DNA of 64,000 bases, taken from positions 6,439 through 70,438 of the forward strand of contig CAZBLK010000014.1 in assembly GCA_964492715.1 (NCBI GenBank). Direction: 5' to 3'. Of this stretch, positions 26,466 to 34,342 are shown one piece after another. This stretch comes from CAZBLK01 sp964492715. Lineage in GTDB: Bacteria > Bacillota > Clostridia > Lachnospirales > WRBF01. The translations under genes were made by a program, and so were the position numbers. A model generated the notes under the pieces. It was not told the DNA's origin. It made no database searches and saw only the letters and a list, made by a program, of their open reading frames with translations. The first letter of the stretch is position 1, and the number at the start of each line of letters is the position of its first letter.

Positions 26466-27955
26466 TATTTCGCCCAGCCCAAACAGCGTTTAACAGCTTC
26501 GTCCCAGCCAGAAACAAGTGACGTCCTTACGTCATTCTCCATTTGAGGTTTAAACACTTTTGAAATATTGACCTTTTTAGCAATGTCTTCCTTACTCTCG
26601 TAGTAACCAACGCAAAGTGCTGCAAGGTAAACTGCCCCAAGCGCAGTGCTTTCAATTACTTGTGGGCGACAAACTTCTGCATTAAGAATGTCGGCTTGGA
26701 ACTGCATAAGGAAGTTGTTTGCGCAAGCACCGCCGTCAACACGAATTTGCTTTAATGCTTCACCGCTGTCTGCAACCATTGCTTTTATAACATCGTTGCT
26801 TTGATACGCAAGTGACTCAAGCGTAGCACGGATAAAATGCTCCTTTTCTACGCCACGTGTAAGCCCAACAACAATTCCCCTTGCGTATTGGTCCCAGTAA
26901 GGCGCACCAAGCCCAACAAAAGCAGGAACAACGTAAACGCCGTTACTGTCGGAAACTTTTGTGGCATAAGCCTCAGAATAAGAAGCGTTGTCTATCATAC
27001 GCAAGCCATCACGAAGCCACTGGATAGCAGCACCGGCAACGAAAACGCTTCCTTCTAAAGCGTATTCAACTTTACCGTCTGCACCCCACGCAATTGTTGT
27101 AAGCAAGCCATTTTTCGACTCAACAGCTTTTTCACCTGTGTTCATAAGAATAAAGCAGCCTGTACCGTATGTATTTTTAACCATGCCAGGCTCAAAGCAG
27201 CATTGCCCAAAAAGTGCCGCCTGTTGGTCGCCTGCAATTCCTGCAATTGGAATTGGGCCACCCAAAATATGGTCGTCTGTATGCCCGAAAAGATAGCTTG
27301 AAGGCTTAACTTCAGGCAGCATTGACACAGGAATGTTTAATTCATTTAAAATTTCTTCGTCCCACTTTAGCTCATGAATGTTAAAGAGCATAGTACGTGA
27401 AGCGTTTGTATAGTCTGTTGCAAAAACTTTACCACGTGTCAAATTCCACAAAAGCCATGTATCAACTGTTCCAAAAATAAGGTTTCCTTTTTCTGCTTCA
27501 TCTCTTGCGCCTTCTACGTTGTCAAGAATCCATTTTACTTTTGTTCCAGAGAAATAGGCGTCTACTACAAGCCCAGTTTTTGCCTTTACAACTGGTTCAA
27601 ACCCTTTTGCCTTCAACTCATCACAATATTCAGACGTTCTTCTGCATTGCCAAACTATTGCATTGTAAACTGGCTTTCCAGTATTTTTGTCCCAAACAAT
27701 TGTTGTTTCACGCTGGTTTGTAATGCCGATTGCTGCAATATCTGTGTAGCCTGCCCCAATTCTTGCAAGTGCTTCTGTTGCAACGGCAAGCTGTGACGAC
27801 CAAATTTCCATTGGGTTGTGTTCAACCCAACCTGCTTTTGGGAAAATTTGAGTAAATTCCTTTTGTGCAACGCTGACAATTTCGCCGCTTTCGTTAAACA
27901 AAATGCACCTTGAGCTAGTTGTGCCTTGGTCAAACGCCATTAAATACTTTGACAT
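26465..27955 (-). CDS. glpK: glycerol kinase
   Basis: Phosphorylates glycerol to sn-glycerol 3-phosphate with ATP; traps glycerol in the cell. 496 aa, full length. FGGY family marks: AFDQGTTSSRCILFNESG at the N-terminus, GWVEHNPMEIW, and DGGACANNFLMQFQADIL near residue 410. ATG with AGGAGG. It follows the GlpA/oxidoreductase/DUF1667 genes on the same strand with a family B palindrome in between, so it is likely the last gene of a glycerol unit or has its own promoter after that element. Confidence 0.97.
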   Translation of the reverse strand: MSKYLMAFDQGTTSSRCILFNESGEIVSVAQKEFTQIFPKAGWVEHNPMEIWSSQLAVATEALARIGAGYTDIAAIGITNQRETTIVWDKNTGKPVYNAIVWQCRRTSEYCDELKAKGFEPVVKAKTGLVVDAYFSGTKVKWILDNVEGARDEAEKGNLIFGTVDTWLLWNLTRGKVFATDYTNASRTMLFNIHELKWDEEILNELNIPVSMLPEVKPSSYLFGHTDDHILGGPIPIAGIAGDQQAALFGQCCFEPGMVKNTYGTGCFILMNTGEKAVESKNGLLTTIAWGADGKVEYALEGSVFVAGAAIQWLRDGLRMIDNASYSEAYATKVSDSNGVYVVPAFVGLGAPYWDQYARGIVVGLTRGVEKEHFIRATLESLAYQSNDVIKAMVADSGEALKQIRVDGGACANNFLMQFQADILNAEVCRPQVIESTALGAVYLAALCVGYYESKEDIAKKVNISKVFKPQMENDVRTSLVSGWDEAVKRCLGWAK

Positions 27956-28110
27956 GTTTGTTCCTCCTTTTATATATAGTCATATAACTTCGTTGTCATT
28001 AACCGCAACACCACTTTGGGCATTGCTCCGTTTTCCCCTTTGTTATATGGAAAAATGTTAAATATTTTTATACAAAAATGGTTACTACAAAAACTCAAAT
28101 TGCTATATTA

Positions 28111-28270
28111 GGGCGTGTCCCCACTACCGTTCAACGCCCATCTTTTGGCTGATTTTCCGCCATACTTCGTTAAATTTTCTTGTAATACTTCTGTATTACT
28201 TCGAAAATTTGCCTCGTATGCCGAAAAATCAGCTCAAAATCTGGGCATTTCAGATAGTGGGAACATGCCC
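28111..28270. repeat. family B element (copy B2), 160 bp, inverted relative to B1
   Basis: Ends GGGCGTGTCCCCAC / GTGGGAACATGCCC, TA on both sides. About 90 percent like B1 but in opposite orientation, so glpK is bracketed by an inverted pair. Lies between the DUF1667 gene and glpK and would form a long hairpin in their mRNA. Confidence 0.85.
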
Positions 28271-28288
28271 TAGCCAGTTTTAGTTATA

Positions 28289-28672
28289 TTACTTTAACTG
28301 CCTTGTTGCAACAACGTTTGCACCTGTGTCTAAAATGTTTTCTATAATTATCTGACCAACGTTAAAGGTTTCGCCTTTTTTGTGGTTGTATGCTTTAATT
28401 TCTTTTATGCAGTCAAAAATCATACTTTTTGGAATGTCCTTGTCTGTTTTCACAGAAACCATTTTAGAATTTCCTTGCTCGTCCAAAATTCTTATTGACG
28501 TTGTTATTGTTCGGCGTGGATTTGTACACTCGTTTACACCATAGTCTTTTCCAATTTTGCAAGCGTTTCCTGAAATTGCAATTTCATTTCCATCTATTTC
28601 AGCCGTTAATGGACAACCCATAGGGCAACCTATGCAAATAAATTCCTTTTTACTTACATTTTTGTTTGACAT
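28289..28672 (-). CDS. DUF1667 domain protein (glycerol operon)
   Basis: 127-aa small protein, cysteine motif CIGCPMGCPL at the N-terminus and NACKIGKDYGVNECTNPRR after it, the DUF1667 signature; probably binds an Fe-S cluster or metal. Always or nearly always found next to GlpA-type and FAD-dependent oxidoreductase genes in Firmicutes and Thermotogae, as here, so it may be an electron-transfer subunit. I set the start at the ATG at 28672 with GAGGT upstream. Ten bases separate it from the oxidoreductase gene. Confidence 0.88.
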   Translation of the reverse strand: MSNKNVSKKEFICIGCPMGCPLTAEIDGNEIAISGNACKIGKDYGVNECTNPRRTITTSIRILDEQGNSKMVSVKTDKDIPKSMIFDCIKEIKAYNHKKGETFNVGQIIIENILDTGANVVATRQLK

Positions 28673-28682
28673 AAAATTTACC

Positions 28683-29948
28683 TCACACAGCTTCAATTTT
28701 TACTGTAACATTTTCTGCCGCCATAACCTTTTTAAGCATGTCACCGATAATTTTTGCTTTTTCCATTTCGCCAGGGGTTATTATGCGGCTTTTATGGTTG
28801 AAAACTCGCTCGCCGTCAGCGTAAACACGAACATAGCTATTTTTATAAACGGCGTCAGAGCGGAACTTAATTTCAAGTGCTTCTGGCTGTTCCGACTTAT
28901 CGATAAGCTGTGGAACGGTGTATCTTACTCCGCTTTCAGCTAAAACTTTTGTAAGCTTCTTTTCTGTTTTGTTTCCACGAACATATTTTGCCGCACTTTT
29001 TGCGGCTTCCAACGCTTCCATTGAAACGTTATCAACCAAGTCGTGTACATGTAGTACATTTCCGCACGCAAATATGCCTTCTATGTCAGTTTGCATTGTG
29101 TTGTCAACAACAGCACCACCTGTTACATGCGATAAAGTTATTCCTGCACCTCTTGTAAGCTCGTTTTCTGGAATAAGCCCAACTGAAAGTAAAATTGTGT
29201 CGCAAGAAATGTATTCCTCTGTTTCTTTAATGGGCTTTCGGTTTTCGTCTACTTTTGCAATGGTAACGCCTGTAACACGCTCCTTGCCGAAAATGTTTGT
29301 AATTGTACTGCTATATTTTAACGGAATGTCGTAGTCGTCAAGGCATTGCACAATGTTTCTTTTTAAGCCGCTTGAATAAGGCATAAGTTCTAAAACACAT
29401 TTCACCTTTGCGCCCTCAAACGTCATTCTGCGTGCCATAATAAGCCCAATGTCGCCAGAGCCTAAAATGACAACCTCTTTTCCAACGTTATGTCCTTTTA
29501 TGTTTACAAGCTCTTGCGCTGTTCCTGCTGCAAAAATGCCAGCACAACGCTCGCCCGGAATGTTAATTGCGCCACGTGGGCGTTCACGGCAGCCCATTGC
29601 AAGAATAACCGCCTTCGCCTTAATTTCGGTTACACCATCTGTTGACAAAACAGTAACAACTTTGTCCGACGAAATATTTAAAACCATTGCTTTAAGCATG
29701 TAAGGAATATTGTATTCATTTACCTTTTCAATAAGACGTTGGGCGTACTCTGGGCCCGTAAGCTCCTCTTTGAAAAAGTGAAGCCCAAAGCCATTGTGTA
29801 TACACTGGTTAAGAATACCTCCAAGTTCCTGGTTGCGCTCTATTATTAAAACGTTTCCAGCGCCTTCCTCGTATGACCCAATGGCGGCAGAAAGCCCAGC
29901 CGGACCACCGCCTATAATTAGCACATCAACATTTTTCAAGTTAGTCAC
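28683..29948 (-). CDS. FAD/NAD(P)-dependent oxidoreductase of glycerol operon
   Basis: 421-aa pyridine-nucleotide-disulfide type flavoprotein. FAD-binding GGGPAGLSAA at residues 13-22, second dinucleotide site GSGDIGLIMARR near 165, FAD motif GIFACGNVLHVHDLVD near 285. Contains CIHNGFG after the first motif, typical of the clade that pairs with GlpA. It probably passes electrons from glycerol-3-phosphate oxidation to NAD or another carrier. Starts four bases before the GlpA stop (ATGA overlap). Confidence 0.9.
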   Translation of the reverse strand: MTNLKNVDVLIIGGGPAGLSAAIGSYEEGAGNVLIIERNQELGGILNQCIHNGFGLHFFKEELTGPEYAQRLIEKVNEYNIPYMLKAMVLNISSDKVVTVLSTDGVTEIKAKAVILAMGCRERPRGAINIPGERCAGIFAAGTAQELVNIKGHNVGKEVVILGSGDIGLIMARRMTFEGAKVKCVLELMPYSSGLKRNIVQCLDDYDIPLKYSSTITNIFGKERVTGVTIAKVDENRKPIKETEEYISCDTILLSVGLIPENELTRGAGITLSHVTGGAVVDNTMQTDIEGIFACGNVLHVHDLVDNVSMEALEAAKSAAKYVRGNKTEKKLTKVLAESGVRYTVPQLIDKSEQPEALEIKFRSDAVYKNSYVRVYADGERVFNHKSRIITPGEMEKAKIIGDMLKKVMAAENVTVKIEAV

Positions 29949-31390
29949 CCCTTTGCTATAATTTTGCTATTGCCGCCGAATTTTGTAATTTCCTCTATAG
30001 AAGTACTGTGCTCGGCAGCAAGAATTTCCATTACCTTTGAGCTGCAAAAACCACCTTGGCAACGTCCCATACCTGCACGAGTGCGGCGTTTTACACCGTC
30101 TACTGTTGTTGCACCAAGAGGTCTTCTTATAGCTTCCAAAATTTCACCTTCTGTAACTGTTTCACATCGGCATACAATTTTGCCGTATGAATTGTTTTTT
30201 CTTATAAGGTTGTTTTGTTCATCTAATGAAAGTTCACGGAAAATTGTAATAGCCCTACGCTCTTTAATGAACCCTTTGTTTTCCTCAGGCTGTAAAATTT
30301 CTGCAATCATTCCTGTAATCATTTTTGCAATTGCTGGGGCAGAGCTTAGCCCTGGTGAGTTTATGCCAATTGCATTTACAAAGCCCTTAGCATCTTCTGG
30401 TTGTTCGATTATAAAGTCATCAGAACCTTTTACGCAAGCCCTCAAGCCAACAAATGATGTTATAATACCCCCTTGAGGAAAGGCGTTAAGCGACTTTTTG
30501 GCTGTTTCCATTATTTTTTCAAGCGTTTCGCCATGAGTTGACTTGTCGAGCTTATCTTCTGTGTCTTCGGCACTTGGGCCAAAAATTAAGTTGTTATGTG
30601 TTGTTGGTGTGACTAAAACACCTTTTCCCATTGGTGTTGGAACTTGAAAAACAGTAGCGTTTATAAAACCTGCTGAAGCTTTGTCAAAAAGCATGTATTC
30701 ACCTTTTCGTGGATAAACTTCATATTTCTTTTCAGACACAAAGTTGCTCATTACATCAGCAAAAAGCCCAGCGGCATTTACAACAGTTTTTGTTAAAAAT
30801 TCACCTCTGTTTGTTTTAATTTTATAACAAGTATCACTTTCTGCATTTTTATTTTCGAGTTTTTCTATGTGTGTAACTTCTGTTTCATGGCTAAATTTAA
30901 CTCCGTTTGCATAGGCATTTTCAGCAAAAGCAAGTGTTGCCTCGTATGGTGAAATAATTGCTCCCAGGGGAGAATAAACTGCGGCTGTTATGTTTTGACT
31001 TAAATTTTTTTCGAGATTAAGCACTTGCTCTTTTTTAATAATTGAAATGCCCTCAACACCGTTCTGCACACCTTTTTCATAAACCATTTCAAGTAGGCTT
31101 AGTTCGTTTTCAGAAAACGCAAGCACAAGTGAACCGTTTTGCTTATATGGAATTTGAAGCTCGCTGCAAAGCTTACCAAACATTTTGCTTCCTTCTAAAT
31201 TTAACCTTGCTTTAAGGCTTCTGGGCGTGCAATCGTGACCTGCGTGTACAATTCCGCTGTTTGCCTTTGACGCACCGCATGAAAGTTCGGTTTCTTTTTC
31301 CAAAACCTGCACTTCTAGCTTAAACTTAGAAAGCTCGTAAGCAACTGCACTTCCAACAATACCTCCACCAATTATAACAACATCAAACAT
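29945..31390 (-). CDS. glpA: FAD-dependent glycerol-3-phosphate dehydrogenase/oxidase (GlpA-like) with BFD [2Fe-2S] domain
   Basis: Oxidises glycerol 3-phosphate to dihydroxyacetone phosphate. 481 aa: N-terminal FAD motif GGGIVGSAVAYELS, DAO fold to about residue 370, then a BFD-like iron-sulfur domain with cysteines in CRCETVTEGEI and GRCQGGFC. First gene of the minus-strand unit glpA, oxidoreductase, DUF1667, glpK. ATG has AGGAGG. Its leader holds a hairpin with a T-run pointing into the gene, which suggests control by antitermination. Confidence 0.88.
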   Translation of the reverse strand: MFDVVIIGGGIVGSAVAYELSKFKLEVQVLEKETELSCGASKANSGIVHAGHDCTPRSLKARLNLEGSKMFGKLCSELQIPYKQNGSLVLAFSENELSLLEMVYEKGVQNGVEGISIIKKEQVLNLEKNLSQNITAAVYSPLGAIISPYEATLAFAENAYANGVKFSHETEVTHIEKLENKNAESDTCYKIKTNRGEFLTKTVVNAAGLFADVMSNFVSEKKYEVYPRKGEYMLFDKASAGFINATVFQVPTPMGKGVLVTPTTHNNLIFGPSAEDTEDKLDKSTHGETLEKIMETAKKSLNAFPQGGIITSFVGLRACVKGSDDFIIEQPEDAKGFVNAIGINSPGLSSAPAIAKMITGMIAEILQPEENKGFIKERRAITIFRELSLDEQNNLIRKNNSYGKIVCRCETVTEGEILEAIRRPLGATTVDGVKRRTRAGMGRCQGGFCSSKVMEILAAEHSTSIEEITKFGGNSKIIAKG

Positions 31391-31407
31391 AAAACCGCCT
31401 CCTTTAT

Positions 31408-31444
31408 CTAAGAACTTGTATTTTTATATTAAAACAAGTTCTTA
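31408..31444 (-). promoter_or_regulatory. hairpin next to glpA ribosome site
   Basis: TAAGAACTTG and CAAGTTCTTA form a perfect 10-bp stem around an AT-rich loop, ending about 20 bases before the glpA start. It may influence translation or be part of the attenuator. Confidence 0.5.
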
Positions 31445-31448
31445 GTTC

Positions 31449-31504
31449 TAAAAAACAAAAAGAGATACTAAGAAAAACCTTGAAAAGGTCAGTCCTAACA
31501 TCTC
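31449..31504 (-). terminator. putative attenuator in glpA leader
   Basis: Read on the minus strand, GAGATGTTAGG pairs with CTTAGTATCTC (three G-U pairs), with an inner ACCTT/AAGGT stem, then TTTTTGTTTTTT. No gene lies upstream on this strand, so a terminator here acts only on glpA. GlpP-type antitermination at a leader terminator is the known mode for glp genes in Bacillus. Confidence 0.65.
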
Positions 31505-31617
31505 ATAATTTCAACAGGATATTAAATTGTATAAGTTGCACAACTATTGTTTAATTATATTATCACTGTTAAGCACATGTGTCAATGGTTTTTTAAAATA
31601 AATAAAGAAATAAATTA

Positions 31618-31868
31618 GGGCGTGTTCATATTTTATATTAAAAGCAGTTCAAATTCAACTTGTGTTGAGTATTAATTCTATGCTTCTTTATTAACCTCCA
31701 TTTTAAAAGACTTTTAATGTAAGTTTAAATAGAATTTGTATAGCAAAAATCGTACCCATGTTGACATTTTGTATTAATTGTATTACACTCAAAAATAGAT
31801 AAATCTTAACATTAGTAATAATATTTTTATAGGCAAAAATATGGTACAGCTTGTATGTGAACACACCT
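31618..31868. repeat. possible decayed family B element, about 251 bp
   Basis: Left end GGGCGTGTTCATAT after TTA, right end GTATGTGAACACACC before TTA: inverted repeats with a few mismatches. Longer than the other copies and the interior is not conserved. It covers most of the space before the chemoreceptor gene at 31943. Confidence 0.4.
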
Positions 31869-31942
31869 TAAAGCCCTTGTGTAAGCGTGTAAAACAAAAC
31901 ACTAGCTTTAAAATAATATGCAGAGGTGGTTTTTAAGTCGAA

Positions 31943-34099
31943 ATGCTAAAAAATATTAAAATAGCAACTAGATTTAAACTAGCTTTTTCGGTGATTTATG
32001 GTTTTACTATCCTTGTAGCAATTATTGCTATTTTTACTATGCGTGATATTGCTGAAACAAATGAAGAATCTATTAAACTAGTTACAGAGCCTCTTGTTTT
32101 AATTGGGCAATTTGCCAACGGAGTAGACAGGCTGCATTATGAAGAAGGCGACGCTACTAAGTTTAGTGGCACGGTTTCACAGCTTAAAATCTTGCTTGAA
32201 AGCGTAAAAACAACATATGAAGAGAACGCTATGCAAAATACAGAAGAATACAAAGATATAATCGCTTTAATTAATACATTTTACGATTATTCAAGCTCTG
32301 TATCAAGTAAAGAAAATCAATTGGAGACTTTAGAAAAAAGCGAAGAAACCATTGCTCTTGTTGACAAAATATTACTAGAACTAAAGAATCACTCTAATGA
32401 GCATTTTTTGGAAAACCGCTCCAGTGAAAACATTTCAACACTTGCCTTTGTATTATTAATTTTGGTTGGGTTGCAACTTACCATGCTTATATATCGTTCA
32501 CTGCTTAGGGGTATAATTTTGCCGCTAGTTGAAATTGCTGATGCTGCAGAAGAAATAGCTCAAGGCAACCTTACTGTACGCATTAAATATCAGTCTACAA
32601 ACAACATAGGCATGGTGGCTAAAAACCTTACTAGGGTTGTAAACACACTGTGCGATTTAATTCTTGACATAGATAACCTAGTTAAACTTCAAAATGATGG
32701 TGAAATGTCTGCAAGAATAAACAGCCAAAAATATGAAGGTGCTTATTCGTCTATAACCGAAGGTATTAACGAGATGGTCTCCTCTTATGTTGACATGACC
32801 AACGAAGTAATTGAATGTGCGCAGAACTTTGAGCAGGGCAATTTTAACATTTATATTCCTACATATTCAGGTGATAAAGAGCGAGCAAGCATAGCTTTTA
32901 ACAAGCTAAGCCTTAACCTTAAAAGCATTAGCGAGGACATTAACAGCCTCGTTTATTCTGCTGCACATGGCAACCTTTCTGCAAGGGCTGATGAAAACAA
33001 ATATGATGGTGACTGGGCTTCCATTATTACAACACTTAATAATCTTCTTAACGTTATTATTGCACCTATTAATGAATCTGCTATTGTGCTTTCTGAAATA
33101 TCGAAGGGCAACTTGAACACAGAAGTGACAGGAAACTTTGAAGGCGATTTTTCAATTATAAAGGATTCCCTCAACAGCACAATTTCATTTATAAAGTCTT
33201 ATATTTCAGAAGTATCATATATTCTTAACAAAATTGCTGCAAACGACCTTAGCACTTCTATTACAAGGGATTATGTGGGCGATTTTAAAGAAATTAAGCA
33301 GTCGATAAACATGATAATCGGCAAACTTAACATAGTAATGCGTGATATTAAAAATATGTCACTTCGCATTTCTGCTGGTTCAGATGAAATGATGACATCA
33401 AGCGAGTCTCTTGCTGATGCCTCAAGCAGGCAAGCGGGGTCTATTGGTGCACTTACAGAGATGATAGACAACATTAACAGCAAGCTTGCACTTACATCAA
33501 AGAGCGCACAAAATGCAGAAAATTATGCAGACTATGCCCATTCAAACGCTATGAACGTAGACTATAAAATGCGTGAAATGGTTGAGGCTATATATGAAAT
33601 TAGAAAGTCTTCATTAGATATACGAAATGTAATTAAAACCATTGAGGATATTGCTTTTCAGACAAGCATACTGTCGCTAAACGCTTCTATAGAAGCGGCA
33701 AGGGCAGGTGAAAAGGGCAGAGGGTTTGCAGTTGTTGCTGATGAAGTTGGTCAGCTTGCAAAAAAAAGCAGCGATGCCGTGGAAACTACAACGGTGCTTA
33801 TAGAAAATTCGTCTTCTAAGGTAGTTCAAGGTGTTAAAATTGCCGATGAAACTGCCAAAATTTTACAAAGTATTGTAGCTGACATAAACAACATTAGAAG
33901 CACTGCCTCAGAAATAAGCAACTCTGCCCAAGAACAAGTGGAAGAAATGACAAGAATTAGCATTGATGTTGAAAACATCTCAACACTTACAACCGAAAAT
34001 TTATCAATATCCGAAGAAAGTGCTGCCTGTGCAACGGAATTTTCTGCCGAAGCGGATTCTCTTAGACACACTGCTGAAGCATTCATTTTGGAAGATTAG
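31943..34099 (+). CDS. methyl-accepting chemotaxis protein in a feoAB operon
   Basis: 718-aa chemoreceptor. Two membrane segments (about residues 13-31 and 170-190) enclose a 135-residue four-helix-bundle type sensor; then HAMP and several HAMP-like repeats (GNFNIYIP, GNLNTEV, NDLSTSI); then the signalling domain with hairpin AFQTSILSLNASIEAARAGE. Start ATG has a weak, distant ribosome site (GAGGTGG). feoA begins nine bases after the stop, so the receptor is the first gene of a ferrous-iron uptake unit. It could sense iron or redox state, but that is inference from context only. Confidence 0.93.
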   Translation: MLKNIKIATRFKLAFSVIYGFTILVAIIAIFTMRDIAETNEESIKLVTEPLVLIGQFANGVDRLHYEEGDATKFSGTVSQLKILLESVKTTYEENAMQNTEEYKDIIALINTFYDYSSSVSSKENQLETLEKSEETIALVDKILLELKNHSNEHFLENRSSENISTLAFVLLILVGLQLTMLIYRSLLRGIILPLVEIADAAEEIAQGNLTVRIKYQSTNNIGMVAKNLTRVVNTLCDLILDIDNLVKLQNDGEMSARINSQKYEGAYSSITEGINEMVSSYVDMTNEVIECAQNFEQGNFNIYIPTYSGDKERASIAFNKLSLNLKSISEDINSLVYSAAHGNLSARADENKYDGDWASIITTLNNLLNVIIAPINESAIVLSEISKGNLNTEVTGNFEGDFSIIKDSLNSTISFIKSYISEVSYILNKIAANDLSTSITRDYVGDFKEIKQSINMIIGKLNIVMRDIKNMSLRISAGSDEMMTSSESLADASSRQAGSIGALTEMIDNINSKLALTSKSAQNAENYADYAHSNAMNVDYKMREMVEAIYEIRKSSLDIRNVIKTIEDIAFQTSILSLNASIEAARAGEKGRGFAVVADEVGQLAKKSSDAVETTTVLIENSSSKVVQGVKIADETAKILQSIVADINNIRSTASEISNSAQEQVEEMTRISIDVENISTLTTENLSISEESAACATEFSAEADSLRHTAEAFILED

Positions 34100-34107
34100 G
34101 GGGACTT

Positions 34108-34338
34108 ATGGAAAATTCATTGTTAGACTTAAATGAGGACGAAGCGGGTATCATTACAAAAATTGATGTTTCTGGTGCAAGCAGAAAAATACTAATGGAT
34201 ATTGGTCTTGTTGAAGGCACAAAAATAACCGTAAGAAATAAAGCTCCCTTTAACGGTTCTATAAATGTAACAGTAGGCGGCGGCAATTTAAGCATACGAC
34301 AGCAAGATGCTCGTCAAATTTTTGTAGCAAAGGAGTAA
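34108..34338 (+). CDS. feoA: FeoA ferrous iron transport accessory protein
   Basis: 76-aa SH3-like cytoplasmic protein that associates with FeoB. Family marks: AGIITKIDVSGASRKILMDIGLVEGTKI, then the APFNGSI strand and VGGGNLSIRQQDARQI. GGGGG six bases before the ATG. Five bases separate it from feoB. Confidence 0.93.
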   Translation: MENSLLDLNEDEAGIITKIDVSGASRKILMDIGLVEGTKITVRNKAPFNGSINVTVGGGNLSIRQQDARQIFVAKE

Positions 34339-34342
34339 ATGT

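Noticed and set aside
29964..30476. 170-codon frame on the plus strand, and other long antisense frames in typA, copA and glpA
   Set aside because: They lie opposite conserved genes with clear domains, have no ribosome sites and no recognisable protein text.
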